Shown one piece after another: positions 25,504 to 33,609 of a stretch of DNA of 64,000 nt. Under the pieces are notes generated by a model. That model made no database searches. It was not told the origin of the DNA and worked only from the letters and a program-made list of their open reading frames with translations. The stretch lies in the NCBI GenBank assembly GCA_020635565.1, contig JACJZN010000006.1, positions 682,001-746,000 of the forward strand. The letters are read 5' to 3'. Every line of letters begins with the position of its first letter. The first letter of the stretch is position 1. The DNA is from Flavobacteriales bacterium (lineage in GTDB: Bacteria; Bacteroidota; Bacteroidia; Flavobacteriales_D; Parvicellaceae). A program made the position numbers and the translations under genes.

Positions 25504-25532
25504 AAAAAGGGATGCGAATTACACCCCTTTTC
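25502..25532. terminator. Bidirectional terminator between convergent genes
   Basis: AAAAGGG at 25505-25511 pairs with CCCTTTT at 25525-25531. The plus strand ends in TTTT and the minus strand runs into seven Ts after the stem. It lies just after the PKD gene stop and 20 bp beyond the dps-like stop, so it can serve both transcripts. Confidence 0.75.
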
Positions 25533-25552
25533 CTTCCTTTTGATAGCTGTTA

Positions 25553-26026
25553 TTATTTCAAATAGGCTGAATACATCCAGATCAATTTCTCCTGTTCTCT
25601 AATATAATCACTCATTAAAGCACTGGTTCCTTCATCACCAATTTCTGCCGCAAAATCCATTATTCCTCTTTGCTTGATCAATAATATCTTGAAACAATTA
25701 ATAATATCTGCGATAGCGATTTTTCCGTCATTCAAATTTGATGCTTCCTTGATTTCACTTTGATCCAAATAAGCAGAAAATTTATGCTCCGGATCACTCC
25801 CTAACGTTAAAATCCTCTCTGCCACATCATCGATCTTCAGGATCAAATCATTATATAACTCTTCAAACTTAACATGTAGTTCGAAAAAATTATCTCCTTT
25901 AATATTCCAGTGATACCCTCTGGTATTCTGATAGAATATAGAATAATTTGAAAGGAGATCACCTAATTGTACCACTAGTGCTTTACTTTTCTCCTTATCC
26001 AATCCTATTGCATTTAAATTTTCCAT
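25553..26026 (-). CDS. dps: Dps/ferritin-like DNA-protection protein
   Basis: A 157-residue four-helix protein of the Dps family. The ferroxidase site motif is intact: H39 in YHWNIKG, H51 in ELHVKFEELY, D66 and E70 in DDVAERIL, with the same spacing as H31/H43/D58/E62 of known Dps proteins. Dps dodecamers oxidise iron with hydrogen peroxide, store it and protect DNA. The length is normal. It is the last gene of a minus-strand run of peroxiredoxin, thioredoxin and a small unknown protein, 13 bp after the latter, which fits a peroxide-response role. It is probably controlled by the divergent OxyR-type regulator. Confidence 0.92.
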   Translation of the reverse strand: MENLNAIGLDKEKSKALVVQLGDLLSNYSIFYQNTRGYHWNIKGDNFFELHVKFEELYNDLILKIDDVAERILTLGSDPEHKFSAYLDQSEIKEASNLNDGKIAIADIINCFKILLIKQRGIMDFAAEIGDEGTSALMSDYIREQEKLIWMYSAYLK

Positions 26027-26039
26027 GATTTTTATTTTT

Positions 26040-26294
26040 TTAGTTTATTGAACCAACTACTCTCTGCATAAATCCATTCAGGGCATCTTTTTCAGGCATT
26101 CCTTCGGCAATCATTTTCTGAACTTCCAAGGCTCCATACATATTAGATAAAAGTTCCCCGATCACATCCAATTCCTCATCCTTAATAGCTCGACTTTCAG
26201 AGATATGCTCCAGCAACTGAATTGCCTCCTGAACGAAATCAGCATCGTTTTCGACTATAAATTTATTGATATGTTTAATTACCGGTAACTTCAT
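26040..26294 (-). CDS. Small conserved protein of the peroxide operon (possibly DUF6952)
   Basis: An 84-residue soluble, mostly helical, acidic protein (IKHINKFIVENDADFVQEAI, MYGALEVQKMIAEGMPEKDA). It has no cysteines and no membrane segment. It overlaps the 3' end of the thioredoxin gene by 20 bp and precedes dps by 13 bp, so it is tightly coupled to both. From memory, a small family of this type (DUF6952) sits in the same position in other Flavobacteriales, but I cannot confirm the family here. A role as a partner or adaptor of the thioredoxin or peroxiredoxin is inferred only from position. Confidence 0.6.
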   Translation of the reverse strand: MKLPVIKHINKFIVENDADFVQEAIQLLEHISESRAIKDEELDVIGELLSNMYGALEVQKMIAEGMPEKDALNGFMQRVVGSIN

Positions 26295-26589
26295 TGATGA
26301 ATTGTTTTAAAGATTCTGCCTTATTCGTTTGGATTTGCCCTTTAAATTCGCCCGCCTTGAATGCGGCAAAGGTTGGAAGATTACTTACGTTAGCCAATTC
26401 ACGAGATTTTGGAAATCTCTCAGCATCCACCACTATGAATTCATAGTCTTCCAATTCTTCAGAGAATCGTTTGAATTTGGGCTTCATGATGCGACAATTT
26501 CCACACCATCCTGCACTATACTGAACGAGCACATTTTTCTTCTCTTCGATAACCTCCTGAAGGATATCATCATTTAATTCTAAAAACAT
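26275..26589 (-). CDS. Thioredoxin-family protein with WCGNC active site
   Basis: A 104-residue cytoplasmic thioredoxin fold. The active site is W28-C29-G30-N31-C32, where the usual proline is asparagine, which should change the redox potential. The cis-proline is conserved (NLPTF, P72). The size is that of a minimal thioredoxin with no signal peptide. It lies 11 bp downstream of the peroxiredoxin gene, so it is the likely electron donor for it. It overlaps the small downstream gene by 20 bp. Confidence 0.9.
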   Translation of the reverse strand: MFLELNDDILQEVIEEKKNVLVQYSAGWCGNCRIMKPKFKRFSEELEDYEFIVVDAERFPKSRELANVSNLPTFAAFKAGEFKGQIQTNKAESLKQFINEVTGN

Positions 26590-26600
26590 AATTAAAGATT

Positions 26601-27227
26601 TTAATGCGTTGATAAATAGTCTGCTACCCCCTTTGAATCTGCTTTCATTGCATCTTTACCTTCTTCCCAGTTAGCCGGACATACTTCTCCATGTTGTTGT
26701 ACATGTGTATAAGCGTCAATCAGTCTCAAAAACTCATGAACGTTTCTTCCAAGAGGCATATGGTTGATTCCTTCATGAAATACCACGCCATCCTCATCAA
26801 TCAAGTAAGTCGCTCTATAAGTTACATGATCTCCATTTAATAAGTCCGAATCGCCTTCTTGCTTTTGGCTATCCAAAATTCCTAATGTTTTAGCCAAATT
26901 GCGATTACTGTCCGCTAGGATCGGATAAGAAACACCTTCAATCCCTCCATTATCCTTCGCGGTGTTCAGCCAAGCAAAATGAACCTCAGCAGTATCGCAT
27001 GAAGCACCAATAACTTTTGTGTTTCTTTTTTCAAATTCATTGATCGCTTCCTGAAATGCATGAAGCTCTGTTGGGCAAACGAAAGTAAAGTCTTTTGGAT
27101 ACCAAAAAAGCAATATCTTCTTTTTGTTATTTATAGCTTCTTCTAAAATGTTCAGTTGAAAAGTATCTCCCATTTCATCCATTGCATTAACAGAGAGATT
27201 CGGAAATTTTTGTCCTACGTATGCCAT
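26601..27227 (-). CDS. Typical 2-Cys peroxiredoxin (AhpC/Prx1 type)
   Basis: A 208-residue peroxidase that reduces hydrogen peroxide and alkyl peroxides. The peroxidatic cysteine is C51 in DFTFVCPTELHAF and the resolving cysteine is C183 in GEVCPANW, both in standard family motifs. The C-terminal arm (ADSKGVADYLSTH) is present. It is the first gene of the peroxide operon; the thioredoxin follows after 11 bp. A strong Bacteroidota promoter (TTTG-N20-TAAGTTTG) lies upstream on the minus strand, facing the divergent OxyR-type gene. Confidence 0.95.
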   Translation of the reverse strand: MAYVGQKFPNLSVNAMDEMGDTFQLNILEEAINNKKKILLFWYPKDFTFVCPTELHAFQEAINEFEKRNTKVIGASCDTAEVHFAWLNTAKDNGGIEGVSYPILADSNRNLAKTLGILDSQKQEGDSDLLNGDHVTYRATYLIDEDGVVFHEGINHMPLGRNVHEFLRLIDAYTHVQQHGEVCPANWEEGKDAMKADSKGVADYLSTH

Positions 27228-27267
27228 AATATTCTTGTTTAAATTGTTATAAAATTTGATTACAATG

Positions 27268-27299
27268 CAAACTTACACTCGATAAATAATAGATACAAA
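27268..27299 (-). promoter_or_regulatory. Promoter of the peroxiredoxin-thioredoxin-dps operon
   Basis: On the minus strand TTTG (27299-27296) is followed by 20 bases and TAAGTTTG (27275-27268), matching the Bacteroidota -33/-7 consensus. It is 40 bp upstream of the peroxiredoxin ATG. Its -33 end touches the candidate OxyR site. Confidence 0.75.
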
Positions 27300-27334
27300 C
27301 GAAAATTTCTATACATTTGATTGATATTATCTAT
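27298..27334. promoter_or_regulatory. Candidate OxyR binding site in the divergent control region
   Basis: The OxyR consensus ATAG-N7-CTAT-N7-ATAG-N7-CTAT fits at exact spacing: CTAT at 27309-27312, ATTG at 27320-27323 (3 of 4) and CTAT at 27331-27334; the first box, AACG at 27298-27301, matches only 2 of 4. In total 13 of 16 key bases match. The site overlaps the -7 box (27312-27319) and leader of the regulator and abuts the operon's -33 box. Assignment rests on pattern only. Confidence 0.35.
27312..27319 (+). promoter_or_regulatory. -7 promoter box for the OxyR-type gene
   Basis: TACATTTG fits TAnnTTTG exactly, 16 bp before ATG 27336. The position implies that the TTG at 27321 is too close to be the start codon. 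Confidence 0.5.
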
Positions 27335-27335
27335 C

Positions 27336-28271
27336 ATGAACTTTCAACAACTAGAATACATACTCGCAGTGCATCGACACCAGCACTTTGGAACTGCTGC
27401 AGAAAGCTGCCACATTACCCAAGCCACTCTTAGTGCAATGATCATTAAACTAGAGGATGAAATCGGATTTCAGATCTTCGATCGATCAAGAAAACCAATA
27501 AGAACCACCGAACAAGGAATTCAGGTTATTGCAAAGGCAAGAGAAATCTTAACGATGCAAAGAGAGATCCAACAAATGAAGGACAATGAGACCAATATCA
27601 ATGGCACTATTCGAATCGGGATCATACCAACTATTGCGAGCTCGCTGCTTCCAATAATTCTTCCGGAGATAATGAAAGAATATCCTGAGCTTAAACTCAT
27701 CATTTCAGAAGTCACTACAGAGGAGATCATTAACAATCTCGAAATGGACAAAATTGATCTAGGTATACTCGCTACTCCTCTAAATCATCAAAGCATTGAA
27801 GAACATATCTTATATTATGAACCTATGAAGGTGTATGGTCTGGAGAAATCGGATAAGGACTTTATTACATCTGCTGAGGTGAAGGACAAGGAAATCTGGT
27901 TACTTGAAGAAGGACACTGCTTCAGGAATCAAGCTATTACGATCTGTGAACTCCAAGAGAAGAAAGTGGATGAATCAAAACTACAATTAGAAGCCAACTC
28001 CTTCGAAACATTGATCAATATCACGGATCAATTTGGGGGATTAACGCTACTCCCAGAATTATATTGTCACCATCTATCGTCCAAAAGAAAACAGCTCTTA
28101 AATACGTTCAACAAGCCAATTCCAGTCAGGGAGATTAGTATTGTATCATTCAGAAAAGTGATCAATCCGCGAACTATTGAAACGTTAGGTGAACTAATAA
28201 AACAATTGGTCATCCCAAAATTAACCGTATCCGAATACGAAAATAAAGATCTGGATATTATCGGAATATAA
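27336..28271 (+). CDS. oxyR: OxyR-type LysR-family peroxide sensor/regulator
   Basis: ATG at 27336 gives 311 residues beginning MNFQQLEYILAVHRHQHFG, close to the start of known OxyR proteins; an upstream in-frame TTG at 27321 is rejected. The N-terminal winged helix (about 1-60; HFGTAAESCHITQATLSAMI) is followed by the LysR effector domain. Both redox cysteines are in place: C195 in LLEEGHCFRNQAITIC and C204, nine residues apart as in E. coli C199/C208, so disulfide-based peroxide sensing is likely. It is divergent from the peroxiredoxin operon with a 108-bp shared control region, the classic layout for an OxyR regulon. Confidence 0.92.
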   Translation: MNFQQLEYILAVHRHQHFGTAAESCHITQATLSAMIIKLEDEIGFQIFDRSRKPIRTTEQGIQVIAKAREILTMQREIQQMKDNETNINGTIRIGIIPTIASSLLPIILPEIMKEYPELKLIISEVTTEEIINNLEMDKIDLGILATPLNHQSIEEHILYYEPMKVYGLEKSDKDFITSAEVKDKEIWLLEEGHCFRNQAITICELQEKKVDESKLQLEANSFETLINITDQFGGLTLLPELYCHHLSSKRKQLLNTFNKPIPVREISIVSFRKVINPRTIETLGELIKQLVIPKLTVSEYENKDLDIIGI

Positions 28272-28295
28272 TAATCTGAGCATTAAACGTTTCCA

Positions 28296-28303
28296 TATAT
28301 TTG
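28296..28303 (+). promoter_or_regulatory. -7 promoter box for the S9 peptidase gene
   Basis: TATATTTG fits the TAnnTTTG consensus, 14 bp before ATG 28318. No clear -33 TTTG is seen. It supports starting at 28318 rather than at the TTG at 28312. Confidence 0.5.
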
Positions 28304-28317
28304 TCCATACTTTGACT

Positions 28318-30453
28318 ATGAAAAAACTATCAATATTATCCGCACTTTTTTTTCTCTGGAGCTGCAATTCCAATTCCGAGGAGACAACCACTACAAATAA
28401 TGAAGAAATGAATGCACCTATTTGTAAGATCAACCCGCATACGTTAAGCAAGCATGGGGAAGAAAGAATAGACAACTATTATTGGCTTAATGACAGAGAA
28501 AATCCTGAAGTTATAGCTTATTTAGAAGCTGAAAATGCTTACACAAAAGCTAAAATGAGTTCAACTGAAAACCTGCAAAAAAGTCTTTATGAAGAAATTA
28601 AAAGCAGGATAAAAGAACAAGACGAAAGTGTTCCTTACTTTAAAAACGATTATTACTACAAAACAAAAACGATTGAAGGAGGAGAATACCCTATTTATGT
28701 TCGATCCAAAAATGCTGACTTTTCTGAGGAAGAAATTCTTCTGGATGGAAATCAAATGGCTGAAGGACTCGAATACTTTGACATCGGAGGATTTGAGATA
28801 AGTCCAAATAACGAACTAATGGCCTTCGCTATCGATACGGTTTCCAGAAGATTGTATGATATTCAAATCAAGAATTTAATTACAGGTGAGATCTATCCCG
28901 AAGTTCTTCAATACGGTGACGGAAGTCTAGCATGGGCGGATGATAACTCAACTTTATTTTACAGTGCTCAGGATCCAGAAACATTGAGATCCGACAAGGT
29001 CATGAAGCATATTCTAGGAACTCTAGCTTCTCAAGACGATCTGGTTTTTTTCGAATCTGATGAGACTTTCAGCACTTATGTGTTTCGTTCTAAATCAGAG
29101 GAATACATCATGATAGAAAGCTATTCTACTCTTACAACTGAAACTCAGCTATTGAACAGTGCTGATCCCAATGGAAAATTTACAGTATTTCATCCTAGAA
29201 CAAAGGGATTGGAATATTCAGTTTATCATGCGAAAGGTGATCAATTCTATGTATTGACCAATAAAGATAATGCAACAAATTTTCAATTAATGACTGCTAG
29301 TAAATCTTGTACGAAAGCAGATTGCTGGCAATCCCTGATCCCTCACAGGGCAGATGTGCTCTTAGAATATATTACCATTTTTGAAAACTATCTTATAGTT
29401 GCTGAGCGCAGCAATGGATTAGTACATTTAAGAGTTATACCTAGCAATGGGGATGAATACTACGTTCCATTTAATGATGAAACATACGTGGTATACACTT
29501 CCGGTAACTCAGAATTTGAAACAACCAAATTGCGATTCTGGTATTCATCTTTAACCACTCCAGGAACTACATATGAGTTTGACATGAATACAAAAGCTCA
29601 GGAAATTTTAAAACAACAAGAAGTTGTTGGAGGATATGATGCCAGTGAATACACTTCAAAAAGGCTTTATGCGACTGCTCGTGACGGTGTGAAAGTTCCT
29701 ATTTCATTAGTATATAAAAACACCACCGAACTAGGACCAAACACACCTCTTTTGCTATACGCTTATGGAAGTTATGGAAGTAGTGAAGATCCATATTTTA
29801 GTAATTCCAGAATTAGCTTACTTGACCGAGGATTTGTATTTGCGATTGCTCACATCAGAGGAGGGCAAGAATTGGGAAGACCTTGGTATGAGGACGGAAA
29901 ATTACTTAAGAAATGGAATACGTTTAATGACTTCATTGATTGTACTCAATATTTAATTGAAGAAGGCTATACCTCTGCAAAACATTGCTATGCAATGGGT
30001 GGCTCTGCTGGAGGTTTATTAATGGGAGTAGTTTCTAATGAACGACCCGATCTATACAATGGAATTATTGCTCAGGTACCATTTGTTGACGTTGTAACTA
30101 CTATGTTAGATGAATCTATACCTTTAACTACAGGTGAATACGATGAATGGGGAAATCCCAATGAAAAAGAATACTATGATTATATGCTGAGCTATTCTCC
30201 TTATGATCAGGTAAAAGCTCAAGAATATACTAACATACTGATAACCACAGGACTTCATGACTCTCAAGTTCAGTATTGGGAACCGGCCAAATGGACTGCT
30301 AAACTTCGTGCATCAAAAACAGATGAAAAACTCATTTTGTTACATACTAACATGAGCGCTGGTCATGGAGGTGCAAGTGGAAGATTTGAATATTTGAAAG
30401 AAATTGCATTGGAGTACGCATTCATGTTTATGCTGGAGGAAATAGAACAATAA
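28318..30453 (+). CDS. ptrB: S9 family oligopeptidase B-like lipoprotein
   Basis: A 711-residue serine peptidase of the prolyl oligopeptidase family, oligopeptidase B (protease II) branch, which cleaves short peptides after basic residues. The N-terminus (MKKLSILSALFFLWSC) is a lipoprotein signal with C16 as lipid anchor, so the enzyme is exported, unlike E. coli PtrB. A beta-propeller region (about 40-420) precedes the alpha/beta-hydrolase domain. Its catalytic triad is visible: S563 in GGSAGG, D648 in GLHDSQV, and H683 in GHGG. The length is normal. It has its own -7 box and is followed after 35 bp by the broken OmpA-type gene. Confidence 0.9.
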   Translation: MKKLSILSALFFLWSCNSNSEETTTTNNEEMNAPICKINPHTLSKHGEERIDNYYWLNDRENPEVIAYLEAENAYTKAKMSSTENLQKSLYEEIKSRIKEQDESVPYFKNDYYYKTKTIEGGEYPIYVRSKNADFSEEEILLDGNQMAEGLEYFDIGGFEISPNNELMAFAIDTVSRRLYDIQIKNLITGEIYPEVLQYGDGSLAWADDNSTLFYSAQDPETLRSDKVMKHILGTLASQDDLVFFESDETFSTYVFRSKSEEYIMIESYSTLTTETQLLNSADPNGKFTVFHPRTKGLEYSVYHAKGDQFYVLTNKDNATNFQLMTASKSCTKADCWQSLIPHRADVLLEYITIFENYLIVAERSNGLVHLRVIPSNGDEYYVPFNDETYVVYTSGNSEFETTKLRFWYSSLTTPGTTYEFDMNTKAQEILKQQEVVGGYDASEYTSKRLYATARDGVKVPISLVYKNTTELGPNTPLLLYAYGSYGSSEDPYFSNSRISLLDRGFVFAIAHIRGGQELGRPWYEDGKLLKKWNTFNDFIDCTQYLIEEGYTSAKHCYAMGGSAGGLLMGVVSNERPDLYNGIIAQVPFVDVVTTMLDESIPLTTGEYDEWGNPNEKEYYDYMLSYSPYDQVKAQEYTNILITTGLHDSQVQYWEPAKWTAKLRASKTDEKLILLHTNMSAGHGGASGRFEYLKEIALEYAFMFMLEEIEQ

Positions 30454-30464
30454 CTATTTTTCCG

Positions 30465-30472
30465 TATATTTG
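30465..30472 (+). promoter_or_regulatory. -7 promoter box for the OmpA/PorE-like gene
   Basis: TATATTTG, an exact TAnnTTTG match, 16 bp before ATG 30489. The intact promoter suggests the downstream gene was expressed recently or still is. Confidence 0.5.
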
Positions 30473-30488
30473 ATTGAATAACAATGAG

Positions 30489-32901
30489 ATGAAAGCTATT
30501 CTTAAAATACGATCTTTTCATCTACTCCTACTTTTCCTTTTCTTCGCTGGAAACTTCTATGCCCAGAAGTATCTGCAGGATAAAGATTTTCAGAAAGCTG
30601 AAAAGTTATTCTATAAGGGAAATTACAACGATGCTTTACCTACTTTATTGAAGCTTGACAGCACGTATAATGAAGAGATGATAGACTTTCTTATCGGAAT
30701 GAGTTATATGCAACAAAAAAGTATGGAAAATGAAGCTATTCCATATCTAGAAAAATATGTATCAAACTCCGATTCACTTGACCAGGCACATTACTACCTT
30801 GCGCAACTTTATCACTGGAATTACCATTTTGATGAAGCAATTGAAATGTATGATAGATTCTTAAACATAGCGCTTTCCAAAACGAACGATACAATTATCA
30901 ATCAACTCATCTCTGAAACCGTAAATAAGCGAATAGAAGAATGCAATTTTGGAAAGATCTCAGTCTCTTCTCCTCGAAAAGTAATCATTGAGAATTTAGG
31001 TAATCAGGTAAATTCTGAATATCCGGAATATGCACCTGTTATCTCCAAGGATGAAAAAACTTTGATCTTTACTTCCAGAAGACCAGGAAGCACTGGAGAA
31101 AAATTAGATCATGCGGGACAATTCTTTGAGGACATCTATCTTAGTCATTTGCTCAAAGGAGGATTATTTGAAGAAGACAGATTAGATTCACTCTTAAGTG
31201 GTGGTGGTTATATCACACTTTTAACCGATTTTATTTATAGTTCTCCCCAACCAATGTGAGGAAAAGTGAACTCAAAAGGCCATGATGGGGCTATTCAGCT
31301 AAACGCCACGGAAGACTCACTCTACATATATCGAGACTTTGACGTATGGATAGCAGACATCAGCGATTCTTTATCCGATAGCTCCCCAGAAGATGTGAAT
31401 TTTGTCAATAGTTCATCCTACGAACCTAGTGTATATCAGTCCTATGATGGTGAAACCATCTATATCTCAAGTGAACGGACTGGAGGTTTTGGAGGACTTG
31501 ATCTTTACGAATCTCACAAATTACCTGATGGCAGTTGGAGTGTTCCTTCAAATCTAGGCCCCAAGATTAATACAGAATATGATGAAGATGCTCCGTACAT
31601 CGACCCTGATGGGCATACTCTTTATTTTGCTTCAAAAGGCCACAGTTCCATGGGAGGATATGACATATTCAAAACCATTAAAGATCCCGTTAACGATTGG
31701 ACTGACATAGAGAATATGGGATATCCTGTCAACACTCCTGGAGATGACATTTATTATGTAATGACTCCAAAGTACAATAGAGCCTATTATTCTTCCAACA
31801 ACCTAAAGGGCTATGGAGACATGGACATTTATAGATTGACATTTGCTGATGAACGTCATCCGATGGCTGAATTAAAGGGACTAGTACTAGAAGATGAAGA
31901 TTATAAGCCTGCTAAGTCAAAAATCACTATGTTAAATGAGGACAAATCAATTTTATCTTCCTTTATTTCTGATTCTACCACAGGAAAATACCTTGTTTTA
32001 TTGGGTCATGGTAAAGAATACGACATGTTGGTAGAAACAGAAGGTTTTCTTCCATATCAAAAGGTATTCAGCATTCCTGAGCAAAAGGAATACTATCAAT
32101 TATATCAAGAAATTCATCACATTTACATTAAAGATGCTGAAGGAAATATAATTGGACAACAAATCGTTGTTTTTAATTCATTTGACGAAAATCCATCCAA
32201 TGATACCACGACAGTTTTATATGACGATAGAACGTTAAACGAACTCGAAAGAATCAAAGCTCTGAGAGAAGGAAATCAGGTAGATGTTTTCTCTGATGTT
32301 AAATTTTACATTTCTCAGGATAGCCTTACTGCCATTCTACAATTGGACTCAACTTTGAAATATACCTTCCCCAGTAATACAACTTTCTCCTTTTTGGGAA
32401 AAACAGAATCTAACAAAGACAATCTGGATGAATACGTTGAAGTATCCCCTTCATTTGCATTTGAAATCATAGATCGAAAAAATATTTCATTGAATGATGT
32501 TACCACTGCAGATGACCTAGAGAACAATATTGATAACACCAATTTAGCCAACGCTCCGAAGATCATTCTTTATTTTGACTATGATAAAACAAGTATGATT
32601 AAAGGGGAACATGAAAAGCTCAATGTTTTTTGCAAACTATCTACTCAAAAACTCAGAAATTAACATCACGATCATCGGTCATACAGATGCTAATGGCGAA
32701 GATGATTATAATTTTACATTATCTGTAAAAAGAGCAGATGCGGTTAAGAAATATCTGATTCAAAAAGGAGTAGCCAAATCCAGAATAACCACAAAAGGGG
32801 AAGGAGAAAAACAGCCAATAGCTCCAAACACAGATGAGAAAGGCAACGATTATCCTAAAGGCAGACAATTAAATCGAAGAGTTGAATTTATTTTAAACTA
32901 A
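30489..32901 (+). pseudogene. PorE-like TPR/beta-propeller/OmpA protein, broken by TGA and a frameshift
   Basis: Three ORF pieces make one protein of about 800 residues. Piece 1 (30489-31259): signal peptide ending FYAQ, TPR-type helices (residues about 28-160) and the first beta-propeller strands. It stops at TGA 31257-31259, but the same frame continues at once (GKVNSKGHDG). Piece 2 (31260-32663): PD40-type propeller blades (YDGETIYISSERTGGFGGLD, DPDGHTLYFASKG), a CarboxypepD_reg-like domain and LYFDYDKTSM. Piece 3, in the +1 frame to 32901: OmpA peptidoglycan-binding domain (IGHTDANGEDDYN, RQLNRRVEF). The shift falls at a T6 run (32626-32631); with five Ts the frame reads LNVFANYLLKNSE. 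The domain order matches PorE of the T9SS, but many paralogues share it. It may be a true pseudogene or carry assembly errors. Confidence 0.75.
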
Positions 32902-33540
32902 CCTTTCTTTGTTTGCCTTATTGATCGCTTCAACTTTGTTATTTACCTGAAGCTTGCTGTATATGTTTTCAATATGTTTTCTTACAGTACCTGTACTTAT
33001 ATTAAGGTTTTCACCTATAGATCTGTAATCAAGACCTGCACACAATTGTTCCAAAACATCGATCTCTCTTTTAGTTAATTCATAATCTTCCGCGTTGGAA
33101 TTGGACAGATTTAGTGGATTCCTCAACAATTTCAACGTTTTTGAGGCAATTACAGGAGACATGGGTGCTCCTCCGCTCATCATTTCCTCTATTCCCTCTC
33201 TTACTACTTTGGGAGACTCATCCTTTAGTAAATAACCATCTGCTCCTGCCTGAATAGCATTAAATATATTTTCTTCATCGTCAAAAACCGTCAGCATAAT
33301 GATCTTTATGTGGGGGTACTTTGCCTTTACCTTCTCAGTAGCTTCAATTCCATTCATAAGAGGCATTTCAATATCCATTAGAATAAGATCAAGATTGGAA
33401 TCTTCTTCTAGCAATTCGAGTAGGTGACTTCCATTTCTCCCTCTGAACTTATACTTCAACTCCCCTTCAAAGAGACCTAGTTTTTCTTTGATCGACTCTG
33501 CTAAGAAATCATTGTCTTCGGCTACGGCTACTTTTATCAT
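32893..33540 (-). CDS. NarL/LuxR-family response regulator
   Basis: A 215-residue regulator. The receiver domain (about 1-120) has the acidic pair ED at 8-9, phospho-acceptor D56 in LILMDIEMPLMNG, and lysine K106 in YLLKDESP. The LuxR-type helix-turn-helix (about 148-210) carries LTKREIDVLEQLCAGLDYRS and STGTVRKHIENIYSKLQV. It lies 69 bp downstream of a histidine kinase on the same strand, so they form a cognate two-component pair. Its 3' end overlaps the convergent OmpA-type gene by 9 bp. Target genes are unknown. Confidence 0.93.
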   Translation of the reverse strand: MIKVAVAEDNDFLAESIKEKLGLFEGELKYKFRGRNGSHLLELLEEDSNLDLILMDIEMPLMNGIEATEKVKAKYPHIKIIMLTVFDDEENIFNAIQAGADGYLLKDESPKVVREGIEEMMSGGAPMSPVIASKTLKLLRNPLNLSNSNAEDYELTKREIDVLEQLCAGLDYRSIGENLNISTGTVRKHIENIYSKLQVNNKVEAINKANKERLV

Positions 33541-33609
33541 GATTACCTTCTTTTAATTTTAACAAACATACACGTTAAGCTGTTTTTCCAACTACGGCAT
33601 ATTGCGTAT

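Noticed and set aside
31257..31259. In-frame TGA as a selenocysteine or recoded codon in the OmpA-type gene
   Set aside because: The site is in a beta-propeller, not a redox motif; no hairpin of the expected kind is visible next to it; and the same gene has a second lesion downstream. A nonsense change or sequence error is more likely.
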